Shown here one piece after another: positions 8,391 to 16,301 of a stretch of 64,000 nt of DNA. The position numbers were made by a program, and so were the translations under genes. Below the pieces are notes generated by a model. That model made no database searches and had not been told where the DNA came from. It saw nothing but the letters and a program-made list of their open reading frames with translations. Numbering within the stretch: the first letter of the stretch is position 1; each line of letters starts with the position of its first letter. The stretch is from Pedobacter xixiisoli (GTDB lineage Bacteria; Bacteroidota; Bacteroidia; Sphingobacteriales; Sphingobacteriaceae), in the NCBI RefSeq assembly GCF_900215335.1, contig NZ_OCMT01000003.1:851242-915241 (forward strand). The letters are read 5' to 3'.

Positions 8391-10163
8391 ATGAATTTTA
8401 TCGTCGCTGGCGCAGTTAATGCCGTTAAAGAATTATATGGGCAGGAAATTGCCGAGAATATAATCAACATACAAGAAACACGTAAGGAATTTGAAGGGCA
8501 GGTAACTATCGTCGTATTTCCTTTTGTGCGGTTTTCTAAAAAATCTCCAGAAGAAACAGCCAACGACATCGGTACTTATTTACAGCAAAACGTAGCAGAA
8601 GTTGAAGGCTTTAACGTAGTCAAAGGTTTCTTAAACTTAGTAATTGCCGAAAGCTACTGGATAAAATTATTCAATGGTACCTTGTTACAGCCAGATTTTC
8701 TAGCCATAAAACCTCGTGGCGAAAAGGTAATGGTAGAATATTCTTCGCCAAACACCAACAAGCCTTTACACTTAGGGCACGTACGTAACAATTTATTAGG
8801 CTACTCAGTTTCTGAGCTGTTAAAAGCTGATGGCTACGATGTTATTAAAGTGAACTTGGTGAACGATAGAGGGATCCATATCTGTAAGTCGATGTTGGCT
8901 TGGGAAAAATGGGGCGGAGGCGAAACTCCTGAAAGTTCTGGCCTAAAAGGCGACCATTTGGTAGGTAAATACTATGTGGTTTTTGATAAGGAATACAAAA
9001 AGGAAATTGAAACTTTAGTAGCCGAAGGGCAAACTGAAGACGAAGCAAAGAAAAATGCACCATTGATTAAAGCAGCGCAACAAATGTTGTTGAAATGGGA
9101 GCAAGGCGATACCGAGGTAGTAGGTTTGTGGGAAAAAATGAATGGTTGGGTTTACGCTGGTTTCGATGTTACTTATAAAAAACTAGGGGTAGATTTCGAT
9201 AAATACTACTACGAGAGCAATACTTATTTATTAGGAAAAGATAGCGTAGAAGAAGGCTTAGCCAAGGGTGTTTTCTTTAAAAAAGAAGATGGCTCGGTAT
9301 GGATCGACTTAACGGCTGATGGCTTAGACCAGAAATTGGTTTTACGTGCCGATGGTACTTCGGTATACATTACCCAAGATTTAGGTACTGCCCAAATGAA
9401 ATACGATGATTTCGGCATGGATAAGTCGATTTACGTAGTAGGTAATGAGCAAGATTACCACTTCAAAGTGTTGTTCTTGATTTTAGAGAAACTGGGTAAA
9501 AGCTGGGCTAATGGTCTTTACCACTTGTCTTATGGCATGGTAGATTTACCTAGCGGAAAGATGAAAAGTCGAGAAGGTACCGTAGTAGATGCCGATGATT
9601 TAGTGAACGAAATGGTAGAAACGGCTAAGCAAAAGACAGAAGAATTGGGTAAAACCAACGATTTTTCCGAAGCCGATAAGGAAGACTTATATACGACTAT
9701 CGGTTTGGGCGCTTTAAAGTATTTCCTGTTAAAAGTGGAGCCTAAGAAACGCTTATTGTTCGACCCAGCCGAGTCTATCGATTTTCAAGGGAATACAGGG
9801 CCATTTATTCAGTATACCCACGCTCGTATCAAATCTTTGTTAAGCAGAGCTGATTATCAATTCGAAGAGGCTAATTATACCAACATCAAGCTAACACCAA
9901 CAGAGTTGGAAATGGTGATGTTGTTGGCTAAATATCCAGCGGAGATTTCAGAAGCGGCGAAAGCTTACAGTCCGGCGTTTATTGCGAACTATTTGTATGA
10001 AGTAGCGAAGTTGTTCAATAAGTTTTACCACGAAGTACCGCCAATTATCAAGGAGGAAGATGCTGCGGTAAAACAACACCGTTTAAATATCTGTAAAATT
10101 GCAGCAGATGTGATCAAATCTGGAATGAATATTTTAGGGATTCATGTTCCTGAGAGAATGTAA
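8391..10163 (+). CDS. argS: Arginine--tRNA ligase
   Basis: 590 residues, the usual ArgRS length. Class I synthetase that charges tRNA-Arg. The N-terminal ~100 residues form the Add1 tRNA-binding domain; the signature SSPNTNKPLHLGHVRNN includes the HIGH-type motif HLGH at 127-130. The KMSKS-equivalent is KMKSREG near residue 390, and the C-terminal helical anticodon-binding domain begins after about residue 460 (DFQGNTGPFIQYTHAR). The ATG at 8391 lies five bases after the promoter box TATTTTTG, so a leaderless transcript is expected. It stands alone, between a repeat-bearing intergenic region and a 21-bp perfect inverted repeat downstream. Confidence 0.97.
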   Translation: MNFIVAGAVNAVKELYGQEIAENIINIQETRKEFEGQVTIVVFPFVRFSKKSPEETANDIGTYLQQNVAEVEGFNVVKGFLNLVIAESYWIKLFNGTLLQPDFLAIKPRGEKVMVEYSSPNTNKPLHLGHVRNNLLGYSVSELLKADGYDVIKVNLVNDRGIHICKSMLAWEKWGGGETPESSGLKGDHLVGKYYVVFDKEYKKEIETLVAEGQTEDEAKKNAPLIKAAQQMLLKWEQGDTEVVGLWEKMNGWVYAGFDVTYKKLGVDFDKYYYESNTYLLGKDSVEEGLAKGVFFKKEDGSVWIDLTADGLDQKLVLRADGTSVYITQDLGTAQMKYDDFGMDKSIYVVGNEQDYHFKVLFLILEKLGKSWANGLYHLSYGMVDLPSGKMKSREGTVVDADDLVNEMVETAKQKTEELGKTNDFSEADKEDLYTTIGLGALKYFLLKVEPKKRLLFDPAESIDFQGNTGPFIQYTHARIKSLLSRADYQFEEANYTNIKLTPTELEMVMLLAKYPAEISEAAKAYSPAFIANYLYEVAKLFNKFYHEVPPIIKEEDAAVKQHRLNICKIAADVIKSGMNILGIHVPERM

Positions 10164-10176
10164 TATTAATTCAAAA

Positions 10177-10244
10177 GTTAAAAGTAAAAATTCAAAAATT
10201 GTATAGCTCAATGTCGTTTTTACTTTTGAATTTTTACTTTTAAC
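10177..10244. repeat. 21-bp perfect inverted repeat downstream of argS
   Basis: The AT-rich word at 10177-10197 (starts GTTAAAAGTAAAAATTC) is exactly complementary to 10224-10244, with a 26-base loop. It could end argS transcription, but it has no GC-rich stem. Its style (degenerate word blocks facing each other) matches other intergenic regions of this window. The right arm ends ten bases before the GTG start of the next gene. Confidence 0.8.
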
Positions 10245-10253
10245 TTCATCTAA

Positions 10254-11048
10254 GTGCAGGAGATTTTAACTTTTGTAAGTACACATTTTAATGAGCTGGC
10301 ATTGCTTTGCATTGCTGCATTTGCTGCAGGTTTTATCGATGCCATTGTAGGTGGTGGCGGTTTGTTGCAAACCCCAGCTACCTTGTTAATTCTGCCTCAA
10401 TATCCCGTGGCTACTTTATTAGGTACGGTTAAAATTCCTTCATTGGCTGGTACGGCGGTGGCTTCGGTAAAATATGCCAAGCAAGTAAAATTTAAATTGC
10501 CCATTCTGGCAAGTTGTACCATTGCTGCTTTCATCGCTTCGCTTTCTGGTGCCTATTTGGTGAGCACCATCGATAACAAGCATATCAAGCCCATCATCTT
10601 AGTGGTGCTGGTTGCTGTGGCGCTATATACCTACTTCAATAAAAATTTTGGTGTACAGCAAGAGAAAAATCAGACAGTAAAGAAACAACTGCTTTTAGCC
10701 TGCTTGTTCGGACTAATCATAGGTTTTTATGATGGACTGATTGGCCCAGGTACCGGTTCGTTTTTGATTCTTGCTTTTGTAGGTATCCTAGGTTTCGACT
10801 TTGTTGGTGCCAGTGCCCACGCTAAAATTGTAAACGTAGGCACTAACTTGGCTGCATTGGTGTATTTCAGTTCTACTGGTCATGTACTTTTCGAATATGC
10901 GATCCCAATGGCTATTTTTAATGTGCTTGGGTCTTTCCTAGGTGCTAAGCTCGCTTTACTAAAAGGAAATAAGTTTATCCGTATTTTCTTCTTAATCGTT
11001 GTGTTCGGAACAATTTTGAGGTTCGCTTACGATGTGTTTTTGAAGTAG
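10254..11048 (+). CDS. TSUP (TauE/SafE) family sulfite/organosulfonate exporter-like permease
   Basis: 264 residues, about eight predicted membrane helices. The family consists of two repeated halves with conserved glycine-rich stretches, visible here as DAIVGGGGLLQTPA near residue 30 and LIGPGTGSFLILAF in the second half. Members export sulfite, sulfoacetate or other small anions, but substrates cannot be read from sequence and no sulfur gene is nearby. The start is GTG at 10254; no ATG gives the full first helix. It is preceded by the long AT-rich inverted repeat and followed by an intergenic region with GGTCAGG-type words. Convergent with the AI-2E family gene. Confidence 0.85.
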   Translation: MQEILTFVSTHFNELALLCIAAFAAGFIDAIVGGGGLLQTPATLLILPQYPVATLLGTVKIPSLAGTAVASVKYAKQVKFKLPILASCTIAAFIASLSGAYLVSTIDNKHIKPIILVVLVAVALYTYFNKNFGVQQEKNQTVKKQLLLACLFGLIIGFYDGLIGPGTGSFLILAFVGILGFDFVGASAHAKIVNVGTNLAALVYFSSTGHVLFEYAIPMAIFNVLGSFLGAKLALLKGNKFIRIFFLIVVFGTILRFAYDVFLK

Positions 11049-11232
11049 GGATTAGTGGCCAGGTATGAGGTGCCAGTGGTCAGGAATTAGTAAGGAAGTC
11101 TGTAAAGTAGGTAGTCGGGAAGTTTTAAGTAAATACGCAGTTTAGCGAATCATCAAATCACCACCTCTACAATTAACCAATTAAACAGTTAACCTCATTG
11201 AAAACTGACCACTGTCTACTGACCACTTCAGA
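11049..11232. repeat. Degenerate inverted-repeat words between convergent genes
   Basis: The left part has AGTGGCCAGG, CAGTGGTCAGG and AATTAG words; the right part has CTGACCACTG and CTGACCACTT, their complements. CAGTGGTCAG near 11080 pairs with CTGACCACTG near 11205. No gene or tract typical of an intrinsic terminator was seen. Confidence 0.5.
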
Positions 11233-12354
11233 CTACTCCTTTATCGTCCCCGATTTCGTCTTCACATCTACTTTTTTCCGGTAAATTGAAAAGCTCATCG
11301 GACTCTTCGCTGGTCGCTCATCACCAAATAAAGCACCCCACTGTTTGAAGGTTTCCGTCCTATCAAAAATTACTTTTAACACCGCAATAATTGGCATGGA
11401 CAAAAACATACCCGAGATACCTGCAATAGTTCCGCCAATTACAACGCCGAGAATAGAAATTAAGGCGTTTATCTTGACTTTTGATCCTACAATACGAGGC
11501 ATCAAAATATTATTGTCGAAGAACTGAACTACAGCAATCACCAATAGTACGGTAATTACAGGGCCTAATTCAGTAGATGAGGTCAAAGTAATGAGTACAC
11601 CTAAAACATTTCCAATTAAAGCCCCAACGTAAGGAATCAAGTTTAAGATCGCGAAGATTACACCAATTAATAAAGCATGTTTAATACCGAATAACATCAG
11701 TGTTCCACCTAATAGAATGGTCATATAGGTGATCTGAATCAATAAACCGACCAAGTAATTCTTGATAATGGCTTCTGCTTCGTAGGTAGCTTCCTTTACT
11801 TTAGGATGGTGCTCAGGCTTAAACCACATGAACACAAAACGCAATAGGATATCCTTATAAAAAAGAATCAGATAAATATAGATGGGAATTAGTCCGAGGA
11901 AAACAAAAATACCACTTAACGTTACTGCAGCACCACTTGCTGCCTTTCCCGCCATATTCAGCATATCATCACTTTTCTCGGTAATGAATTGCTTTTGTTT
12001 ACCTATAGAAAAATCAGTGAAACTGCTGATCCACTGTTGTAAAGATTGTAAATGCTTGGCTACATTTTCCTTAATCTGGGGGAAGTCATTAACTAAAATC
12101 CCTATTTGCGCAGAAAAGAACCAGATGACACCAGCAATGAAAATGAAAACCAATAAAATAGGTAGGATGATCGCTAGAGCTTCAGGGAATTTGTATTTCC
12201 TTAAAAAACGATAAATAGGTAACAATAGAATTGAAATGAAAAATGCCATGATTACCGGCATAATGATATCGCTAGCAACAGCGAAAATACCGATACACAA
12301 GCAAAGACCTAATAATTCTATGGAGCGTTTTACCGTTAATGGGAGTTCTTTCAT
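11233..12354 (-). CDS. AI-2E family transporter (PerM-like membrane protein)
   Basis: 373 residues from the ATG at 12352-12354; a GTG start at 12387 would add 11 residues before the first helix and is less likely. The family pattern is clear: an N-terminal helix pair, a periplasmic stretch (about residues 75-140, LVNDFPQIKENVAKHLQSLQ), then a C-terminal bundle with PIYIYLILFYKD, LIPYVGALIGN and the late IVGGTIAGISGMFLSMP signature. The family includes TqsA (AI-2 export) and Na+/H+ antiporter-like members, so AI-2 transport is not implied. A second family member is at 59359-60441. It is flanked on both sides by degenerate inverted-repeat regions. Confidence 0.88.
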   Translation of the reverse strand: MKELPLTVKRSIELLGLCLCIGIFAVASDIIMPVIMAFFISILLLPIYRFLRKYKFPEALAIILPILLVFIFIAGVIWFFSAQIGILVNDFPQIKENVAKHLQSLQQWISSFTDFSIGKQKQFITEKSDDMLNMAGKAASGAAVTLSGIFVFLGLIPIYIYLILFYKDILLRFVFMWFKPEHHPKVKEATYEAEAIIKNYLVGLLIQITYMTILLGGTLMLFGIKHALLIGVIFAILNLIPYVGALIGNVLGVLITLTSSTELGPVITVLLVIAVVQFFDNNILMPRIVGSKVKINALISILGVVIGGTIAGISGMFLSMPIIAVLKVIFDRTETFKQWGALFGDERPAKSPMSFSIYRKKVDVKTKSGTIKE

Positions 12355-12787
12355 GATGAAGATGGTCGTAAATTTATTGCCTAACACTAAAGTAGGTAAA
12401 TTGTTTTATTTAGGTAAAAGGGATTAGGATTTAGGGGTCAGGTATTAGTACGGAGGTTGGTTGATTAGGGGTCAGGTATCAGTAGTCAGGATTCAGGTAT
12501 TTGTTTGAACGTTGGGTATTGTGATTTGGTGATTGGCATTAGTTGATCGGTTAGCTGGCGATTTGTTGATTCGGTGATTTGTATAGCTGTTCATATTTAT
12601 AACTTACATTTTGCTAACTCCTCTGACCTTCCGATTAACCCCAACTAACAACCATGAGCCAACAACCATGAACTATCAACTATGAATCATCAACTATCGA
12701 CAATGAACCAACTAACCCCTAACTCCTAATCCCTAGCCGCTGATTCCTGACCCCTGATAACTCAACCAAAAACCTTACTTTTGCACC
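12355..12787. repeat. Intergenic degenerate inverted repeats before mnmE
   Basis: The left block (about 12420-12500) repeats words such as GATTAGGGGTCAGGTAT and CAGGATTCAGG. The right block (about 12705-12767) carries the complements, e.g. CTGATTCCTGACCCCTGATA. The arm 12455-12482 matches the reverse complement of 12740-12767 at about 22 of 28 positions, with a 257-base loop. Between them are ATGAACCAACAACC-like words (12650-12715). No ORF is credible here. Confidence 0.65.
12776..12783 (+). promoter_or_regulatory. -7 box TACTTTTG four bases before the mnmE ATG
   Basis: TACTTTTG fits TAnnTTTG and is followed by CACC and then ATG at 12788, the same leaderless arrangement seen at pheS and argS. 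No clear -33 TTG is visible. Confidence 0.55.
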
Positions 12788-14146
12788 ATGTTAAATAACG
12801 ATACCATTATTGCTTTATCTACGCCTCCTGGAAGTGGCGCTATTGGAGTCATCCGACTATCTGGACCAGCAGCTATTTCTTTAACCAATCAGGTTTTCGG
12901 CGGCAAGGATTTAGAAAAGCAGGCTACCCATACCTTACACTTCGGTTTAATCAAAGACGGAGCGATAGTAGTCGATGAGGTGGTCGTATCGTTATTTGTA
13001 GGACCGAAATCTTATACTAAAGAAAATGTGGTAGAGATTTCTTGCCATGGTTCTAACTACATCATTCAACAGATCATAAGCTTATTGATCAGTAAAGGCG
13101 CAAGAGCCGCCAAGCCCGGCGAATTTACTTTACGTGCTTTCCTTAATGGGGGCTTAGATTTAAGTCAGGCAGAGGCCGTGGCCGATCTGATTGCTTCGGA
13201 TAGTAAAGCCTCTCACGACGTAGCCATGCAGCAGATGCGTGGCGGTTTTTCTAACGAGTTAAAAGGCTTGCGTGAACAACTGATCCACTTTGCCAGTATG
13301 ATTGAACTAGAATTGGACTTTGCGGAGGAAGATGTAGAATTTGCCAATCGCGACCAGTTGCAAGAGTTGGTACAGCGCATCAATAAAGTGCTGCAACGTC
13401 TAATCCACTCTTTTGAAGTAGGAAACGTGATTAAAAATGGTGTGCCTGTGGTTATTGCTGGTAAACCTAATGTAGGGAAATCAACTTTGTTAAATGCTTT
13501 GTTAAACGAAGAACGTGCCATTGTAAGTGATATTGCAGGTACTACCCGTGATACCATCGAAGACGAGATTAATATCAACGGGGTAGTTTTTAGGTTTATT
13601 GATACTGCAGGGATCCGTGAAACTGCCGATGTGATTGAGGCCAAAGGAGTGGAGCGCAGTTTAGAAAAAATGAAACAGGCCAAGCTAATCATTTACATGG
13701 TAGATGCGCAAGAGGAAGAAAGCGAAGTGTTAAAACAGTTGACTGAATTGGGTAAACAGGATACGCCATTCTTGTTCATCGTAAACAAGGCAGAGCTACT
13801 AAGCGCAACGCAAAGCAATTTTTATAAAGAGCACAATGCCTTGCTAATATCCGCAAGGGATAAAATAGGTATGGATGTGTTGGAAGCGACTTTGTTAGAA
13901 AAAGTGAATTTAAGCAACGTTAACACTAGTGAAACCTTGGTCACCAACATTCGCCACGTAGAAGCGTTAAAGCAAACCCAAAACTCTTTAAATAGCGTAC
14001 TGGAGAATATTTACAATCCGATAACTTCTGATTTTTTAGCGATGGATATCAAGCAGGCATTGCATTACCTGGGCGAAATTACAGGCACGGTAACTACCGA
14101 TGACCTGCTAGAAAACATCTTTACGAAGTTTTGCATTGGCAAGTAG
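12788..14146 (+). CDS. mnmE: tRNA modification GTPase MnmE
   Basis: 452 residues, full length. With MnmG it installs the carboxymethylaminomethyl group on wobble uridine 34 of several tRNAs. The N-terminal ~120 residues form the tetrahydrofolate-binding domain (IALSTPPGSGAIGVIRLSGP). A helical domain is interrupted by the G domain: G1 GKPNVGKST from about residue 224, G2 TTRDTIED, G3 DTAGIRET and G4 NKAE. The protein ends with the catalytic C-terminal motif FCIGK, whose cysteine is conserved. The start is fixed by the promoter box TACTTTTG four bases upstream. MnmG is not in the window. Confidence 0.97.
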   Translation: MLNNDTIIALSTPPGSGAIGVIRLSGPAAISLTNQVFGGKDLEKQATHTLHFGLIKDGAIVVDEVVVSLFVGPKSYTKENVVEISCHGSNYIIQQIISLLISKGARAAKPGEFTLRAFLNGGLDLSQAEAVADLIASDSKASHDVAMQQMRGGFSNELKGLREQLIHFASMIELELDFAEEDVEFANRDQLQELVQRINKVLQRLIHSFEVGNVIKNGVPVVIAGKPNVGKSTLLNALLNEERAIVSDIAGTTRDTIEDEININGVVFRFIDTAGIRETADVIEAKGVERSLEKMKQAKLIIYMVDAQEEESEVLKQLTELGKQDTPFLFIVNKAELLSATQSNFYKEHNALLISARDKIGMDVLEATLLEKVNLSNVNTSETLVTNIRHVEALKQTQNSLNSVLENIYNPITSDFLAMDIKQALHYLGEITGTVTTDDLLENIFTKFCIGK

Positions 14147-14929
14147 CTAAAATTGATTTAGAAAAAAAACCAATACTCAAATTACGTTCAAAGAAAGAAA
14201 AGAGACCAGATAGAACGTGCTGGTGGAACTAGAGGGTAAAATCATCAAATAACGAAAATTGTCAATTGGTACTCTAGCCATGTTTTGCAGAAACCATTAA
14301 TAATCCGTCATTCCGTATTCGATACGGGATCGTAATGCGGTAGTAGGTTAAATGCGCTACTTAAGCACTCAAAGACAAACAGGCCATTAATTCCTGCTCC
14401 TCTCGCCCTTTCAGGGAGAACCGAAGCTCATTGATACAGAATAAACATACATACTTATCAATAGATGGCGAAGCCAGAGATGGTTAAATAACTGGCTAGT
14501 TTAGCATGTGCTATTGTTATCACCATAACATTGGTATTTCGGATAAGCAAATCGCTATAACCATCATGCGTCTCCCTTTGGAGGGAGAATAAGAGGGAGG
14601 ATTAGTAAAACTTACTATCAAAATTCATTCATATTTATTGTGATCGTTATACCACGTAAAAGATAAATTAAAATGATTGGTAACAACACCAACCACATGA
14701 GTAGATATTAAAACTATCTTAATATATGCACAATTTGGTAAAAAAGATTACATGGAGTGATTAGGCCTTTGGATAAAATTAAATGGTAATATGCTGCGTT
14801 TTTTAGGTACGATTTCTTAAAAGACTACTTAAAAAACGCAATAAGTAAAGTTGCCCAAAGTGCTTTTTTATTAACTTAAAGAGGATTTTATTTTTTTTAC
14901 TAACTATATTGTATTGCGTATATTTGAGA
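14147..14929. other. Gene-free accessory-type region upstream of the integron-like cassette
   Basis: 783 bases with no credible gene. It holds a CCCTTTCAGGG element with GATGGCGAAGCCAGAGATGG words (about 14395-14485), a perfect hairpin TCTCCCT-TTGG-AGGGAGA at 14571-14588, and a stem of 14 nt with one mismatch (14795-14808 with 14827-14840, T-rich/A-rich). The segment after about 14600 is AT-rich. No integrase or attI could be recognised, but a decayed attI would be hard to see by eye. Confidence 0.6.
14919..14926 (+). promoter_or_regulatory. -7 box TATATTTG just upstream of the cassette boundary
   Basis: TATATTTG fits TAnnTTTG. Its expected transcription start (about 14930) coincides with GTTAGCG, the left boundary of the putative cassette, so this promoter lies outside the cassette and would drive it. 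The -33 position falls in a T run (14889-14898) with no clear TTG. Confidence 0.5.
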
Positions 14930-16046
14930 GTTAGCGGAAATTAATCCAGACCACTCTATGAAACCAAAAGAAACTTGGGCAACGGAATTAAAAAACGGAA
15001 TTTTTGGTGGACTAACACCAATGATTGACCCATTCGACAAAACAAAATTTTATATTTCGGACGGTTGGGGTTCATCATATCCTTCTATGAAATTAAGACA
15101 ACTTTCTTTTGAGGATGGTAAAGAATTAAAAACAGCATCAATAAAGAATTCTGTACGTTGCTTATACTTCAATCCCGACAAAAGAAACATATTCGCTGTA
15201 ACAGACAATAAAATATTTCTGATTAACAAAATCGACTTTTCAATTATCAAAAAATTTGAAAAGGGCATCCAAAAATACAGCGATTATATTTCATCAAATG
15301 ACAAAGACACACTTTTACTGATGAACTATAATGCTGATTTTCTTTTTGTTTACAACTATGAAACTGAAAAAGGATTAAAGAAAAAAGTAAAAACTTGTAG
15401 AGGAATTTATAAAGAAAGTGAGAATACGTATTTGCTTTTTTGCCCCAAAGCTGGAAGTATACAGCAATATGATTTACAGACTAACAAACTAAAAGAAATT
15501 TTACAAACTGCTATTTTCTACAAAGCACATAAAAGTAAATCAGACAAATTTTATTTACATTTAGGTAAGTTAATTGAAGCTACTTCAAACACTCACGAAA
15601 AAATTGAACCATTAAATCAAATTGATATTTACTCAAAGTCAGACCTAACAAACAAAAGTGAACTTAAATTTGATTTTCACTTTGACCAATTCATTGTTTC
15701 TGAAAATGAAGAAACGCTATATCTTATTCACAATAATAAATACTGGGTTTATTCGCTTCTAAAACAAAAAATTGAAGAAGAAATAATACTTGACGAAAAG
15801 GTAAGAATTGCTCAGCTTTTTGACGAACAAAAAGCATTCATAAGTTACGAATATGATAAACCAGATAAAATAACTTATTGGAAATTTTAACTTCCGCTAA
15901 CAAGGGTTTTGCAATAGTGGGGCGAATCCCGAAGGGTCGGGACAAGATCTGCAAAGCTCAACAGTAGTTCTTCGATTGAACTGTTGTGCAAAATTGAAGA
16001 TTTTCGCTTCGATTGCCCCACCATCGCAAAGCCCCGAAACGTTACC
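14930..16046 (+). mobile_element. Solitary integron-like gene cassette with attC-type site
   Basis: GTTAGCGGAA (14930-14939) stands 28 bases before an AT-rich ORF, and its exact reverse complement TTCCGCTAAC (15892-15901) follows the ORF stop by one base. Downstream of that lies an imperfect palindrome ending in GTTACC (16041-16046). The arm GGGTTTTGCAATAGTGGGGC (15904-15923) pairs imperfectly with the segment 16015-16036 (GCCCCACC...CGCAAAGCCCC). This is the layout expected of an integron cassette: GTT at both junctions, one ORF, and a complementary R''/R' pair that would be reunited on excision. It is an inference from structure; no integrase gene is present. A 14-codon ORF (ATG 16064, starts MFFKKKK) after the right junction may be a remnant of a second cassette. 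Confidence 0.6.
14958..15890 (+). CDS. Hypothetical propeller-like protein carried on the cassette
   Basis: 310 residues, not recognised as a named family. There is no signal peptide or membrane helix, so a cytoplasmic protein is expected. The sequence shows repeated blades with patterns like LRQLSFEDGKEL, VRCLYFNPDKRNIFAVTDNKIFLI and YDLQTNKLKEILQ, reminiscent of a WD40/YVTN-type beta-propeller with about six or seven repeats; this is a weak structural guess. It is rich in Lys, Asn, Asp, Phe and Tyr, and its AT-rich codon use (many AAA, GAA, AAT, TTT) differs from the housekeeping neighbours, which fits acquisition by transfer. The start lies 28 bases inside the left cassette boundary, and the stop is one base before the TTCCGCTAAC of the attC-like site. 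Function unknown. Confidence 0.75.
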   Translation: MKPKETWATELKNGIFGGLTPMIDPFDKTKFYISDGWGSSYPSMKLRQLSFEDGKELKTASIKNSVRCLYFNPDKRNIFAVTDNKIFLINKIDFSIIKKFEKGIQKYSDYISSNDKDTLLLMNYNADFLFVYNYETEKGLKKKVKTCRGIYKESENTYLLFCPKAGSIQQYDLQTNKLKEILQTAIFYKAHKSKSDKFYLHLGKLIEATSNTHEKIEPLNQIDIYSKSDLTNKSELKFDFHFDQFIVSENEETLYLIHNNKYWVYSLLKQKIEEEIILDEKVRIAQLFDEQKAFISYEYDKPDKITYWKF

Positions 16047-16258
16047 ACCAATACTAATACGACAATGTTCTTCAAGAAAAAGAAATTAGCTAAATGTTGT
16101 TCAATATAAATTTCGGACAAAAATCAACAAATAATTGTTGCTCCCCGACATATCAATAAAGCTTAGATCGTAAACAAAAAAATAGTAGAATTATAGATTT
16201 AATTCTCCCAGAAAATAATTTACTTATTTTAAAAGTTCAATGCCATAATTAAACAAAT

Positions 16259-16282
16259 TACCGTAGGATAACACCTACGGTA
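16259..16282 (-). terminator. Hairpin terminator downstream of the amidase gene
   Basis: TACCGTAGG (16259-16267) pairs perfectly with CCTACGGTA (16274-16282) across a 6-base loop. On the minus strand it follows the amidase stop by about 20 bases and is trailed by a T-rich stretch (AATTTGTTT). Confidence 0.7.
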
Positions 16283-16301
16283 CTGTTAAAAATCATTAAC
16301 A

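Noticed and set aside
12420..12767. CRISPR or tandem satellite
   Set aside because: Words are degenerate and face each other as inverted arms; no constant repeat or spacer.
14147..14929. A full integron integrase upstream of the cassette
   Set aside because: No ORF of suitable size or motif is present in either strand; the region is gene-free.
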